From: Noviherbaspirillum massiliense JC206 | Lineage (GTDB): Bacteria > Pseudomonadota > Gammaproteobacteria > Burkholderiales > Burkholderiaceae_D | DNA: 64,000 nt | NCBI RefSeq assembly: GCF_000312045.1 | Contig: NZ_HE978635.1 | Location: 126,674 to 190,673 of the forward strand | Direction of reading: 5' to 3' | In this document: one piece after another, positions 43,543 to 52,711 of the stretch | Position numbering within the stretch: the stretch's first letter is position 1 | How the letters are laid out: the number at the start of each line of letters is the position of its first letter | Program-made: the position numbers and the translations under genes | Notes under the pieces: generated by a model | Databases searched by the model: none | Told to the model about the DNA's origin: nothing | What the model saw: only the letters and a program-made list of their open reading frames with translations

Positions 43543-44301
43543 ATGAACGACAATGCCCTCCCTGTCTCAAGGCTTCGCCTCGCTGTCACGCTCTGGCTTG
43601 CCGGCGTGCCGGGCATTCTTGCCGTCGTGCTGTTCTGGCTACCCGGCTTGCTGGCTGGCCGCGTGCTTTCGCTGACGTCCTGGGCCATCCTGACGCTGAG
43701 CGGCTTGCAGACTGCAGTCCTGCTGGCCGTCGCCGTATGGGTGGGAGTTCGGTTTGGCACAAGGGCTGACTTGCATGCACCTGCGTTCGAGGCCTTGGTC
43801 GCTTCCCGGCCGCTGCTGCCGGCCTTCCTTCCCCAATTGCGGCCAGGCTTGGTCGGCGGGCTGGCGGGTGCCATCCTCCTGATCCTGTTCAGCCAGCACG
43901 CTCCTGCTGAACTGGCGTCCGCACCGGAGAGGGCCGGCATGCCGCTCTCGGTACGCGTGCTGTACGGTGGCATTACGGAAGAGCTTTTGCTGCGCTGGGG
44001 ATTGATGTCATTGCTGGTGTGGCTGCTGTGGCGCATTCTGCAACGAAGCCGCCCCGTGCCTGGGGCGTTCTCTGTACTGCTGGCGGTGCTTGCCAGCGCC
44101 CTGTTGTTTGGAGCAGGGCATTTGCCGGCAGCGCATGCGGTCGCCGGCAGCCTGTCTCCTGCAGTAATTGCCTATGTCGTCGGTGGCAACGCCTTGTTCG
44201 GTATCCTGGCCGGCTTCCTGTTTTGGCGTTTTGGGTTGGAAGCTGCCATGCTGGCACATGCATTCGCCCACCTTCTTGCCTACTGGCTTGCTGCCACGTG
44301 A
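43543..44301 (+). CDS. CPBP-family intramembrane glutamic protease
   Basis: A 252-residue protein with about seven hydrophobic segments. The family motif EExxxR is present as EELLLR in GGITEELLLRWG, followed by FGAGHLPAA and HAFAHLLAYW carrying the conserved histidines. This is the CPBP (CAAX protease/bacteriocin-processing, Rce1-like) family. ATG 43543 is the sensible start, since an in-frame upstream extension overlaps the DUF1275 promoter side. No bacteriocin gene is adjacent. Confidence 0.87.
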   Translation: MNDNALPVSRLRLAVTLWLAGVPGILAVVLFWLPGLLAGRVLSLTSWAILTLSGLQTAVLLAVAVWVGVRFGTRADLHAPAFEALVASRPLLPAFLPQLRPGLVGGLAGAILLILFSQHAPAELASAPERAGMPLSVRVLYGGITEELLLRWGLMSLLVWLLWRILQRSRPVPGAFSVLLAVLASALLFGAGHLPAAHAVAGSLSPAVIAYVVGGNALFGILAGFLFWRFGLEAAMLAHAFAHLLAYWLAAT

Positions 44302-44340
44302 CCGCGTCACGGGTCGGGCCGTGTACGCAGTGCGGCAGCT

Positions 44341-44643
44341 TCAAGGCAGCTGGTCTGCCGAATGGGAGGGAAACTGCCAGGTCCGGCTCATATGATTGAG
44401 CCAGTCGCCGCAGCCCGAATGCCGCGCGGCCCAATCCTCAGTCAGCCTGGCTATGAAGAGCACATCATCCGTGCGGATGAATCTGCTCAGTTCATCCCGA
44501 ATTTGTGTTGCAGTCTTGTTGGTATCCAGCAGCCAGACCGGCTCCATGCCATGGCAATGCGTAAATTTTTGTAAATGCTGTGTCAGGGGACGGTAATCGT
44601 GATCCTGCCCTTTCAACACATAGCTGACCAGTATCACTGCCAT
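44341..44643 (-). CDS. SinR-family / Cas2-like small protein
   Basis: A 100-residue protein with the pattern of stand-alone Cas2-like (SinR family) proteins. It has an N-terminal strand AVILVSYVL, then VWLLDTNKTATQIRDELSRF, then the strand-like TDDVLFIARLTEDWAA. These align with a ferredoxin-like fold typical of Cas2 and VapD relatives. The canonical Cas2 N-terminal Asp of the YD motif is replaced by Val (SYVLKG). There are no CRISPR repeats or cas genes in the window. The function is unknown. Confidence 0.7.
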   Translation of the reverse strand: MAVILVSYVLKGQDHDYRPLTQHLQKFTHCHGMEPVWLLDTNKTATQIRDELSRFIRTDDVLFIARLTEDWAARHSGCGDWLNHMSRTWQFPSHSADQLP

Positions 44644-44831
44644 TTTCTTCTGCTTTTCTCTCTGTTAGACGGGGTTGCGGGGCAAGTCACTTCGATGCCC
44701 TTGCGAGCGGGCGCTGATTGCATCATAGAGTGGCCAGATACGCCATCCCATAAATGCGGTATCCCCACAGGAAGCGCTCTTGTGTACTCTTCCTTCGCCG
44801 CCTCTCTTCTATTCCACAACGAAGGACGCGT

Positions 44832-45092
44832 ATGTTCAACAGACCGTTAAATGTAATGAAAGAAGCCCCACGCTGCTCCCCGCCCTCTGTTCGCCTGTCA
44901 CGCGGCTATTGTCTTGCCGGTGGCGTTGTCGCGTTGTGTGCCGGGGTCGCATTCCTTCTTGTCGGGCCGGCGAAGTCCTTGCCCCTGACTGCCGGACTGC
45001 TGTCGGGCGGTGCAGCATTGATGTTCCTGGCGTTTTCAAGGACTGACCATGCCGATGCAACGCCCGGCGAGGACGAGGACATCACGGGCTGA
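44832..45092 (+). CDS. Small putative membrane protein
   Basis: An 86-residue frame starting MFNRPLNVMKEAP, with two hydrophobic stretches (GYCLAGGVVALCAGVAFLLV and LTAGLLSGGAALMFLAF) and an acidic tail. No family is recognised. There is no strong ribosome site and the upstream start is unsettled (44754 is possible). It could be a real small inner-membrane protein or a chance frame. Confidence 0.4.
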   Translation: MFNRPLNVMKEAPRCSPPSVRLSRGYCLAGGVVALCAGVAFLLVGPAKSLPLTAGLLSGGAALMFLAFSRTDHADATPGEDEDITG

Positions 45093-45189
45093 GCACGAAA
45101 ACGGTTCGATGTCGTCAAAGAGACGGGGAATTTTTTTCAGGACAATGCCCAAGATCCCTGCCCGGTAGCGATCGTCTTCCGCATTTCTA

Positions 45190-45933
45190 CTAGGCTCCAA
45201 GATAGGCACGCTGCACCGCCGGGTCGTCTATCAGCACGCTGGCGGGACCGCTGTGCACGATGCGGCCGGTTTCCATGACATAGGCGCGGTCCGCGTTTGA
45301 CAATGCCAGTTGCACATCCTGTTCCACCAGCAGTACCGTCACGCCATTGCCGCGAATCGCGGCCAGCACTTCCATCAGCTGTTCGACCACCACCGGCGCC
45401 AGGCCAAGGCTCATTTCATCGACCATCATCAGCACTGGCGCTGCCATGAGCGCCCGCGCCATCGCGCACATTTGCTGCTCGCCGCCCGACATGCTGCCAG
45501 CCAGCTGGCGCCGCCGCTCGCCCAGCCGCGGAAACAAGGCATACATCCGATCCAGGTCGTGCGCCACAGCCACCTTGTCGGAACGCCGGTACGCCCCCAT
45601 CAGCAAGTTATCCTGCACCGTCATGCGGTCGAACAGCTGGCGGCCTTCAGGCACCTGCACCAGCCCGAGGCCGAATACCTGGTCGGGCGTCATTCCGACG
45701 AGTTCCCGACCGTTCATCGTGACGCTGCCGCTGCAGGGCAGCACGCGGGACAGCACCCGCAGCAGGGTGGTTTTGCCGGCGCCATTGCTGCCCACCAGCG
45801 CCACCATTTCTGCCGGGTACACCTCGAGTGCAAGCTCGCGCAGCACCAGCATTTCGCCGTAGCCTGCGGACACATTTTCGAGCTTCAGCAGCGGCTTGTT
45901 TGCCTGCGTGCCAGGGATCGGTGAGTCCTTCAT
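45190..45933 (-). CDS. livF: ABC transporter ATP-binding protein, LivF type
   Basis: A 247-residue ABC ATPase. Walker A is GSNGAGKTT, the signature is SGGEQQMCAMARAL and Walker B is VLMMVDEMS. The LivF branch is supported by DQVFGLGLVQVPEGRQLF. It is the last gene of a minus-strand operon livK-H-M-G-F and overlaps livG by four bases. The substrate class is branched-chain amino acids or related amides and acids. Confidence 0.9.
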   Translation of the reverse strand: MKDSPIPGTQANKPLLKLENVSAGYGEMLVLRELALEVYPAEMVALVGSNGAGKTTLLRVLSRVLPCSGSVTMNGRELVGMTPDQVFGLGLVQVPEGRQLFDRMTVQDNLLMGAYRRSDKVAVAHDLDRMYALFPRLGERRRQLAGSMSGGEQQMCAMARALMAAPVLMMVDEMSLGLAPVVVEQLMEVLAAIRGNGVTVLLVEQDVQLALSNADRAYVMETGRIVHSGPASVLIDDPAVQRAYLGA

Positions 45934-46664
45934 CGGCGTTTCTTTCCGAGGTAAGCCTGCACTACCGCTGGATCCGAAAGCACGGCATCCGGGGCACCAT
46001 CCGCGATCTTTTCCCCGTGGTGCAGCACAAGCAGCCGGTCGGACAGGCTCTTGATCGCCTTGATCACATGTTCGATCACTAGAATGCTGATGCCCTGCGC
46101 ACGCACCTTACGGATCACTTCGATCACTTCGTCGATTTCCACATGGTTCAGCCCGGCCATGACTTCATCGCACAGTAGCAGCTTCGGCTGCATCGCCATG
46201 GCCTTGGCCAGCTCCAGCCGCTTGCGGCCGGGGCCGCCGAGTTCCTCGGCACGCTGTCCGGCATATCGGCCGAGACCGACGAAATCGAGGCAGGCGCGGG
46301 CCTGTTCACGCGCCTGCTGCAACTGGGCTTGGCCGCCGCCGTAACCGAACAGCGCGCCGACTGCAACGTTGTCCAGCACCGTCAGGCCCGGGAAGGGACG
46401 CATGATCTGGAAGGTGCGGCCGATGCCAAGGCGCGCGCGCCGATAAGCCGGCAAGCGGTTGATCTGTTCGCCCTGGAACAACACGTCGCCTGCGCTCGGC
46501 GCGAGCGTGCCGCTGATCAGACTGACCAGCGTGGTCTTCCCCGCGCCGTTGGGGCCGATCAGGCCGACGATGTCGCCTTGCTCCAGCGTGAAGCTGACGT
46601 CGCTCACCGCTACCAGGCCGGCGAAGCGCCGCGTCACATGCCGCACTTCGAGGATTGCACTCAT
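45930..46664 (-). CDS. livG: ABC transporter ATP-binding protein, LivG type
   Basis: A 244-residue ABC ATPase with Walker A GPNGAGKTT, a LivG-type GIGRTFQIMRPFPGLTVLDNV segment, and Walker B LLLCDEVMAGL. The signature position reads LGGPGRKRLELAKAM, with PGRK in place of the usual SGQQ/YGQQ. This is compatible with LivG proteins. It overlaps livF (ATGA) and livM and pairs with LivF to drive import. Confidence 0.9.
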   Translation of the reverse strand: MSAILEVRHVTRRFAGLVAVSDVSFTLEQGDIVGLIGPNGAGKTTLVSLISGTLAPSAGDVLFQGEQINRLPAYRRARLGIGRTFQIMRPFPGLTVLDNVAVGALFGYGGGQAQLQQAREQARACLDFVGLGRYAGQRAEELGGPGRKRLELAKAMAMQPKLLLCDEVMAGLNHVEIDEVIEVIRKVRAQGISILVIEHVIKAIKSLSDRLLVLHHGEKIADGAPDAVLSDPAVVQAYLGKKRR

Positions 46665-47608
46665 AGACGGTGCGCCCGGATGTTTTCAATGAAATAGCGC
46701 CAGCCGGCGCCCCGGATGCGCCGCAGCATGTCGGCCAGCCCGCGCGGCATCAGCACCACCGCGGCGACGATGACGACGCCGAAGAAGAGGCCGGCGATGC
46801 TGGTGACTTCGCTCGCCAGCACTTCGGAAATCGCGGACAGGCTGAGCGCGCCGACGATCGGGCCGAATACCGTTCCCGGGCCGCCGAACACTGCCATGAT
46901 GATCATCTTCACGTTCAGGCTGATGTCGAAGGCGCTGTCGGGATCGAGAAAGGTGATCCAGTAGGCGTGGATGCCGCCTGCCAGTGCGCTGAACACACCC
47001 GACAACGCGAATGCCAGTACCTTGTACAACGTGGTGTTAACGCCCATGACCGCCGCTCCTTCCTCGTTTTCGCGGATTGCGATCAGGCCGAAGCCGAACC
47101 GGCTGCGCGTCAGCCAGAACACCGTCAATGTCACGATGATCAGCAGGCCGAGCGCGAGCTCATAGAACAACAGGTCGTTGTTCAGCGGCGGCAGGACCAG
47201 GCCGATGTTCTGGCCGGCCAGCTCGACATTGGACACGATCGCCGTCATCACTTGCGCCAGTGCGAGCGTCGCGATGGCGAAATAATGGCCGCGCAGCCGC
47301 AGCACCGGCAGCCCGAGCAGCACCGCGAACACCACGGCCAGCACCACGCCAAACAGCAGGCCGACGGCGAACGGCAGCTGCCACTGCACCATCGCGATCG
47401 CCACACCATAGCTGCCGAGGCCGTAGAACACCGAGTTGCCGAAGGAGGCGTATCCGGTGTAGCCGCCGATGATGTTCCAGGCCTGTGCCAGCACCGCCAG
47501 CAGCAGAGCATTGATGCCGAACTGGACCAGCACGTCCGACTCGAACCAGGGCAGGGCGGCCAGCGCCGCGAGGATGACCGCGAGTACTATGATGCGGAAA
47601 GCCTTCAT
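46661..47608 (-). CDS. livM: ABC transporter permease, LivM type
   Basis: A 315-residue inner-membrane permease with about nine hydrophobic segments. LivM hallmarks are AWNIIGGYTGYASFGNSVFYG, LRLRGHYFAIATLA and GGIHAYWITFLDPDSAFDIS. ATG 47608 overlaps the livH stop by four bases. A longer plus frame-shifted reading to 48319 has no family support before 47608 and is rejected. Confidence 0.91.
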   Translation of the reverse strand: MKAFRIIVLAVILAALAALPWFESDVLVQFGINALLLAVLAQAWNIIGGYTGYASFGNSVFYGLGSYGVAIAMVQWQLPFAVGLLFGVVLAVVFAVLLGLPVLRLRGHYFAIATLALAQVMTAIVSNVELAGQNIGLVLPPLNNDLLFYELALGLLIIVTLTVFWLTRSRFGFGLIAIRENEEGAAVMGVNTTLYKVLAFALSGVFSALAGGIHAYWITFLDPDSAFDISLNVKMIIMAVFGGPGTVFGPIVGALSLSAISEVLASEVTSIAGLFFGVVIVAAVVLMPRGLADMLRRIRGAGWRYFIENIRAHRL

Positions 47609-48468
47609 GCGGTTTTCCCAAGCAGGCCGCTGGGACGGACGATCAGGACCAGCACCAGGATGCCGAAGCTGGCCACGTCGGCAAAGGTCGGCCCGATGTA
47701 CAGCGCGGTCAGCGATTCGACGATGCCGAGGAACAGGCCGCCGACGATCACGCCGAGCGGATTGTCCAGCCCCCCGATGATCGAAATCGCAAACGACTTG
47801 GCCGTCAGCGTTGCGCCGATATAAGGGTTGATTTGCGACACCGTGCCATACAGTCCGCCGGCCGCACCGGCGAGTGCAATGCCGAGCGCAAAGGTGGTCG
47901 CATACAAGTGACGCGGCTCGACGCCGTACAGGCGCGCCGCGACTAGGTTTTGCGCGGTCGCACGGATCGCCCTCCCGAGCCGGGTGTGCAGCAGGAACAG
48001 CCACATCCCCACGGTCAGCACGATGGCCGTGCCGAACGCCGCCAACCGGACCACCGGGATCACTACTGTCCCCCATTGCAGGTTGCTGCCGGCATACGGC
48101 GGATTGATGGTGCGGAAATCTGCCGAAAACGCCAACTGCGCGAGGTAGGTCAGCACCACTTCCAGGCCGAAGGTGATCAGCAGGGTGTTGAACATCGGTG
48201 CCCGCACTACGAAGTTCAGCAGGCCGCGCTGCAAGCCGTAGCCGATGGCGTACATCAGCAGCGCGGTCAGCGGCAGCCCCAGGAACGGATCGATATGGAG
48301 GTGGTAATACAGGTGCCACGATGCATACGCGCCGAGCATGATGAAGGCACCGTGCGCCAGGTTAACAATGTTGAGCACGCCCCAGACCAGCGCCAGACCC
48401 AGCGCCATCACCGCATACAGCCCGCCCAGCAGGACGCCGTTGACCAAAATTTGGGCAAGCAGGCTCAT
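47605..48468 (-). CDS. livH: ABC transporter permease, LivH type
   Basis: A 287-residue inner-membrane permease. Hallmarks are the N-terminal LVNGVLLGGLYAVMALGLALVWGVLNIVNLAHGAF and the central IRATAQNLVAARLYGVEPRHLYATTFALG (both given here as landmarks of the LivH family). It lies 24 bp after livK and overlaps livM by four bases. Confidence 0.91.
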   Translation of the reverse strand: MSLLAQILVNGVLLGGLYAVMALGLALVWGVLNIVNLAHGAFIMLGAYASWHLYYHLHIDPFLGLPLTALLMYAIGYGLQRGLLNFVVRAPMFNTLLITFGLEVVLTYLAQLAFSADFRTINPPYAGSNLQWGTVVIPVVRLAAFGTAIVLTVGMWLFLLHTRLGRAIRATAQNLVAARLYGVEPRHLYATTFALGIALAGAAGGLYGTVSQINPYIGATLTAKSFAISIIGGLDNPLGVIVGGLFLGIVESLTALYIGPTFADVASFGILVLVLIVRPSGLLGKTA

Positions 48469-48492
48469 TGGGGTGCTTGGCGATGACAGTCG

Positions 48493-49704
48493 TCAGCGCG
48501 CATCCCAGGCCGGCATCGGATACTTCGGCTGCTTGACGAAACCTTTGCCGCCGAAGATTTCGGCCAATTGATTGCCTTGAACCTGGATCACCACCTGCGG
48601 CAGGTCGATCTGGCCGTTCTGGCCAAAGGCGATCGGCCCGTACAGGCTGTCGAACTTGATCTTTGCCAGTGCATCACGCACTTTCTGAGGATCGGTGCTG
48701 CCGGCGGTTTCCATCGCCTGCGCCAGCGCTTCGACGTCGGCCACCCCGGATGCAGCATGGTAATCCGGGTCATAGCCGAACTTCGTCTTGTATTCCTTCG
48801 CGAATTGCTCGGCGTCGCCGAACCACCGGTCCTTGAGCGAGGCGGACGGCAGCCATGCCGTCATGCCGAAGGCATAGTTGGCGTCGGCGCCAAGGGCCCG
48901 ACGGAAATCTTCGCTTGGCACGCCGACGGTGAACGAATACATTTTCGGCGCCACCGCGAGGCTCTTGGCTTGCCGCACGAAATTCAGGATTTCGGTTTCA
49001 TGGCCGGCCACCAGCACTGCGTCCACATTCTTGCTCTTGATCTGGGAGAGCAAGGAGTTGAAATCGGTGGCGTTGGTGCTGTAACGCTCGTCCATCACGA
49101 TGTTCAGCCCGGCCTGCTTCAGCTTCGGCCGTGTGCCGTCCGCCACCGAAACGTCGAATGCGTCATCGGCATACAGCAGTGCCACCGCCTTCGGAACGGG
49201 CTTGAGCTGCTTCATCATTTCGATCGTGCTGCCGAAATAATTGCTGGCCGGCGCCAGCGTGCCGAAGATGTACTTGAACTTACGGGCAAAGATCTGATCG
49301 GAGGCGCCGCCGCCCTGCACCATGGGAATCTTGTATTTTTCCGAAACCGCTGAATCGGCCAGCGCGAAATTGCTGGCGAACGGCCCGAGCAACAGGTTGA
49401 CCTTGTCCTGTGACACAAGCTGGGTGTACTGGCGCACGCTCAGGTTGACGTCGGACTGGTTGTCATAAATTTTCAACGCCAGCTTGTGAGGCTTGCCGCC
49501 GATCTTGACGCCGCCACCGGCATTAATCTTGTCGATGGCAATCTGATAAGCATCGCGATAGTAGCGACCGGTATTGGCGAGCGGCCCGGTGAGCTGGACC
49601 GATGCGCCGAGCACCACTTCCTGGGCCTGCAAGGCAGTGGCGGAAAGTGCACCGGTCAAGGCAAGGAAAAACGGCGCCAATAGTCGGAACAGTCTGGGCA
49701 GCAT
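48493..49704 (-). CDS. livK: Periplasmic binding protein of Liv-type ABC transporter
   Basis: A 403-residue leucine/amide-type periplasmic binding protein. The signal peptide is [23 protein letters not shown], and the mature N-terminus [25 protein letters not shown] is typical. ATG 49704 has a good ribosome site (CGGAGGAAA), while longer in-frame starts precede the signal. It is first in the livKHMGF operon. The substrate is not identifiable: members bind branched-chain amino acids, urea, amides or aromatic acids. Confidence 0.89.
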   Translation of the reverse strand: MLPRLFRLLAPFFLALTGALSATALQAQEVVLGASVQLTGPLANTGRYYRDAYQIAIDKINAGGGVKIGGKPHKLALKIYDNQSDVNLSVRQYTQLVSQDKVNLLLGPFASNFALADSAVSEKYKIPMVQGGGASDQIFARKFKYIFGTLAPASNYFGSTIEMMKQLKPVPKAVALLYADDAFDVSVADGTRPKLKQAGLNIVMDERYSTNATDFNSLLSQIKSKNVDAVLVAGHETEILNFVRQAKSLAVAPKMYSFTVGVPSEDFRRALGADANYAFGMTAWLPSASLKDRWFGDAEQFAKEYKTKFGYDPDYHAASGVADVEALAQAMETAGSTDPQKVRDALAKIKFDSLYGPIAFGQNGQIDLPQVVIQVQGNQLAEIFGGKGFVKQPKYPMPAWDAR

Positions 49705-50183
49705 GACGTTTCCTCCGTGCAGTTGTTCTAATACCCCGGACAAATTAAGACTAGTACAAGGCGTGGTCGATATAAAAAAATCGGGGGTAATCAAGATCTG
49801 CATCAATTCCGGCAATAGCGTCGGCGGGAACAGCGTTTCGGCGATTCATCCGGTTTGACACTGTTTGCCAAAAGCACGATTACCAAATGGCATCGTTGGG
49901 ATGTGAAAAGCTTGCAGGCCAGGTGCAGACTCTTGTCGCGCCGCTTTATTTCGCACTTGCCGAGGTGCGATGGCGCCAGGGGCATTATTTCTTATATAGG
50001 AATAGTCATTTTCCACCAATGATGTTTTTTGCGAGCCGCGCAACGACTAAACTACGCTTCATCGATGAGCACACAGTTGATTCAAGTGCGCCTCACCGAG
50101 GCAGGACCTATCGGGCAGCAAGATTGCCCGAGTCGCCAAACCGAACTTGAGTCATCAATGACTTATCCTTTCAGGAGAACAAT
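49705..50183. other. Gap between livK and DUF4148 genes
   Basis: About 480 bp, more AT-rich than the flanking genes, between two divergently transcribed genes. It presumably holds promoters for both, but I found no consensus -10/-35 pair I would defend. A short hairpin GCCTC-ACC-GAGGC lies near 50092-50104. Open frames here (for example 49887-50150) have no family features. Confidence 0.4.
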
Positions 50184-50609
50184 ATGAACGCAAAAAAACT
50201 GATTGCTGTTGCCGCTCTTGCCGCTACCGGATCTGCATTTGCCGGCACCCCGGGTACCGACATCACCGGCAGCTACTTTGATTTCAGCAATGTCCAGTCG
50301 ACCAAATCCCGTGCCGAAGTGCGCGCTGAAGCCGTACAGGCTAACGGTCGCAGCAACAAGCTGAGCCGGAACAATGAAGTCGCCGAGCCCGCGAAATTCG
50401 CCGGCGTTCAGGCGCCGAAGACCCGTGCAGAAGTGCGCGCCGAGCTTGAGCAGGCCTATGCCCAAGGCGAGCTGAACAAGAACAACGAATACGTCGATAC
50501 GCTGCAATTTGCAACGGCATCTCACAAGACGCGTGACGAAGTGCGCAATGAAGTCACTCAGTTGGCAAAGGACCGCCAGGTTGCTCCGCGTTACGTCGGC
50601 GGCAACTAA
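50184..50609 (+). CDS. DUF4148-family exported protein with three repeat units
   Basis: A 141-residue exported protein. The signal peptide (KKLIAVAALAATGSAFA) ends at residue 20. The rest has three repeats of about 38 residues centred on SRAEVRAEAVQA, TRAEVRAELEQA and TRDEVRNEVTQL. This is the DUF4148 family, common in Burkholderiales and of unknown function. The ribosome site TTTCAGGAGAAC is good. An intrinsic terminator follows, so it is a single-gene transcript. Confidence 0.87.
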   Translation: MNAKKLIAVAALAATGSAFAGTPGTDITGSYFDFSNVQSTKSRAEVRAEAVQANGRSNKLSRNNEVAEPAKFAGVQAPKTRAEVRAELEQAYAQGELNKNNEYVDTLQFATASHKTRDEVRNEVTQLAKDRQVAPRYVGGN

Positions 50610-50633
50610 GCCGAACCAGGTAATCTCCTCCCG

Positions 50634-50664
50634 AAAAACGCCACGCAATGTGGCGTTTTTTTTT
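50634..50664 (+). terminator. Intrinsic terminator after DUF4148 gene
   Basis: AACGCCAC-GCAAT-GTGGCGTT forms an 8-bp stem, followed by an uninterrupted T-run and preceded by an A-run. It starts 25 bp after the stop codon and is the best intrinsic terminator in the window. Confidence 0.9.
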
Positions 50665-50818
50665 GTCATTTGCCCACACCGATCTGGGCGTCGCCGAAAA
50701 CGCCACGTTCAGCCATAATGCGCGGCACGCACAGCGCATATCGCGACTTGTGGCAGACATCAGCGCCAGCGTACGTTGGCTGCAGAGAGTTCCCATAACC
50801 AGAAAGAGAAAAGGCTCC

Positions 50819-51490
50819 ATGATTACTGTTCACCACCTCAACAACTCCCGGTCGCAACGCGTGCTGTGGCTGCTGGAAGAACTCGGCCTCGACTATCAGA
50901 TCAAGCGGTACGAGCGCGACCCGAAAACGATGCTTGCGCCTGCGTCCTTGCGGGAAGTGCACCCGCTCGGCAAGTCCCCGGTGATCACGGATGGCGCACT
51001 GACGCTCGCCGAATCGGGAGCGGTCATGGAATACCTGGTGGAGCGCTATGGCAAGGGGAGCTTGGTCCCCGCGCCCGGCACACCGGAGAAGCTCCGCTAC
51101 ACCTATTGGATGCACTATGCGGAAGGGTCGGCCATGCCCCCGCTGCTGCTGAAGCTGGTGTTCGACCGCATTGAGCGCGGACCGATGCCATTTCTAGTGA
51201 AACCGGTTGCCCGCGCCATCGCGGCCCGAGCCAAAAGTTCCTTCATCGCACCGCAGATTGCGCGCCATCTCGATTACCTCGAGGCGGAAATCGGGAAGGA
51301 GGGATGGTTTGCGGGCAAGGAATTTACTGCAGCGGATATCCAGATGAGTTTTCCGCTTGAAGCAGCCGCTGCGCGCGCCGGCTTGAACGAGAGCAGGCCG
51401 CAACTTATGGACTTCCTGAAGCGGATTCATGCACGCCCAGCCTACCGGCGCGCACTCGAACGCGGCGGCGAGTACCAGTTGCTGGATTGA
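50819..51490 (+). CDS. Glutathione S-transferase family protein
   Basis: A 223-residue protein with a thioredoxin-like N-terminal domain (MITVHHLNNSRSQRVLWLLEELGLDY; the Ser of NSRSQR is the likely catalytic residue) and the SGAVMEYLVERYG glutathione-binding region. The all-helical C-terminal domain ends with FTAADIQMSFPLEAA, the usual N-capping box of GSTs. The ATG at 50819 is the family-consistent start. An in-frame extension from 50648 crosses the terminator and is rejected. It is a stand-alone gene, a beta- or theta-like GST of unknown substrate. Confidence 0.88.
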   Translation: MITVHHLNNSRSQRVLWLLEELGLDYQIKRYERDPKTMLAPASLREVHPLGKSPVITDGALTLAESGAVMEYLVERYGKGSLVPAPGTPEKLRYTYWMHYAEGSAMPPLLLKLVFDRIERGPMPFLVKPVARAIAARAKSSFIAPQIARHLDYLEAEIGKEGWFAGKEFTAADIQMSFPLEAAAARAGLNESRPQLMDFLKRIHARPAYRRALERGGEYQLLD

Positions 51491-51503
51491 GCGGAACGCC
51501 GAT

Positions 51504-51528
51504 GCGGGACGGCAGGTGCGCGTCCCGC
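51504..51528. terminator. Stem-loop between GST and small orphan genes
   Basis: GCGGGACG-9 nt-CGTCCCGC is a perfect 8-bp stem, 13 bp after the GST stop and between convergent genes. It lacks a strong U-run. Confidence 0.35.
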
Positions 51529-51589
51529 TTGACCGGATCAAGGCAGACTTCGCCTCGTACACAATTATCCTCGTGCGACGGGCAGCAGC

Positions 51590-51826
51590 TTACTCTCCTG
51601 CCGAATCGAATTCAGCGACGGCCTTTGCCGTCCAGAGCGCCTTGTTGTAGGAATCGAACGGGGCATCATAGGTTTCGGTTTCGCCGTCTTCACCGACAAA
51701 ATGCGTCCACCAGCCCGGACCATCCTGCACCAGCGCAATATCGCCGGGCTTGCAGCAATCTGCGATTTTCTCGTGCGGATCCAGGGTAACGATATTCGCA
51801 TTTCTGTGCCGGATTACGGTTGCCAT
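51590..51826 (-). CDS. Small conserved-looking protein of unknown function
   Basis: A 78-residue acidic protein, not recognised. It reads MATVIRHRNANIVTLDPHEK at the start, with a CC pair, WW and a GEDGETETYDAPFDSYN stretch, and looks like a compact beta-rich domain. On the minus strand, the sequence AAAGGAGCG lies 5-13 bp before its ATG, a good ribosome site. It is convergent with GST and divergent from tctD. No partner gene is evident. Confidence 0.65.
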   Translation of the reverse strand: MATVIRHRNANIVTLDPHEKIADCCKPGDIALVQDGPGWWTHFVGEDGETETYDAPFDSYNKALWTAKAVAEFDSAGE

Positions 51827-52045
51827 TGGCGCTCCTTTCCATCAAGCGGACGGGATTTTGGAATGTAGTCTGCTCCGACGCCGTTCCGGCGTAAAGGTTC
51901 GGTCAGCATCGGCATGTGCATCCATCTTGCCCGGTTTTTGGCAAACCGGTTCGGCAAGTGGGACGCCGGCCATGTATGCTTTCGCGAAATTCCAGGTTGC
52001 CGCATTGAAGGCGGATTTGGAACTCATTTTGCAAAGCGACCGAAC

Positions 52046-52711
52046 ATGAGACTTTTGCTGGCTGAAGATGAACGCGAATTGGCCAACTGGCTATGCCTGG
52101 CCTTGGGGCAGAATGGCTATATCGTTGACTGGGTCAACGACGGACGCCTGGTCGAAAACAGCGTGCGCGAGGTGAAGTACGATGCATTGATCCTGGATCT
52201 CGGCCTCCCTGGCATCGATGGTCACGCAGTGCTGGCCCGCCTGCGCGAGCTCGATGCCAGGCTGCCGGTCCTGATCCTGACGGCGCGCGATTCGCTGCTG
52301 GAACGTGTGACCACCCTGAAAAAGGGAGCGGACGACTTCATGGCGAAGCCGTTTGCCATCGATGAACTGGAGGCTCGCCTGACGGCACTGATCCGGCGCG
52401 CGCGTGGCAGCGAGCATCCGCGGATGAGCTGCGGTCCGCTCGTTTTCGATCCCCTGACCCGGCAATTTACCCTCAACGACAAGATCCTGTCGCTGTCGCG
52501 GCGCGAGCATGCGCTGCTCCATGCGCTCTTGCAATGCAGCGGCGAGCCGCTGTCCAAGAAGGATATCCACGACAAGGTTTTCAGCGACGAGGTCGACGCG
52601 ATGCCCGAGGCGGTGGAAGTGCTGATCTACCGCGTACGCAGGAAGCTGGAAGCCAGCCCGCTGCATATCGTTACCCTGCGCGGCATCGGCTATCTGCTGG
52701 AACTGCGATGA
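52046..52711 (+). CDS. tctD: OmpR-family response regulator TctD-type
   Basis: A 221-residue regulator with a receiver (about 1-115; the phospho-acceptor is the Asp in LILDLGLPGIDG) and a C-terminal winged helix (ILSLSRREHALLHALLQCSGEPLSK then RVRRKLEAS). ATG 52046 is preferred. It overlaps the kinase gene by four bases. With the tctCBA genes directly downstream, it is the likely activator of tricarboxylate uptake. Confidence 0.9.
   Translation: MRLLLAEDERELANWLCLALGQNGYIVDWVNDGRLVENSVREVKYDALILDLGLPGIDGHAVLARLRELDARLPVLILTARDSLLERVTTLKKGADDFMAKPFAIDELEARLTALIRRARGSEHPRMSCGPLVFDPLTRQFTLNDKILSLSRREHALLHALLQCSGEPLSKKDIHDKVFSDEVDAMPEAVEVLIYRVRRKLEASPLHIVTLRGIGYLLELR

Noticed and set aside
44341-44643. 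Cas2-like gene as part of a CRISPR-Cas system
   Set aside because: No repeat array and no cas1 or effector genes are found anywhere in the window.
46661-48319. 552-codon minus-strand frame covering livM and part of livH
   Set aside because: Only the portion from 47608 downwards is LivM. The rest is in a different frame from livH and is not protein-like.
49887-50150. Short frame in the livK-DUF4148 gap
   Set aside because: There is no ribosome site, no signal or domain pattern, and it overlaps the region expected to hold two promoters.
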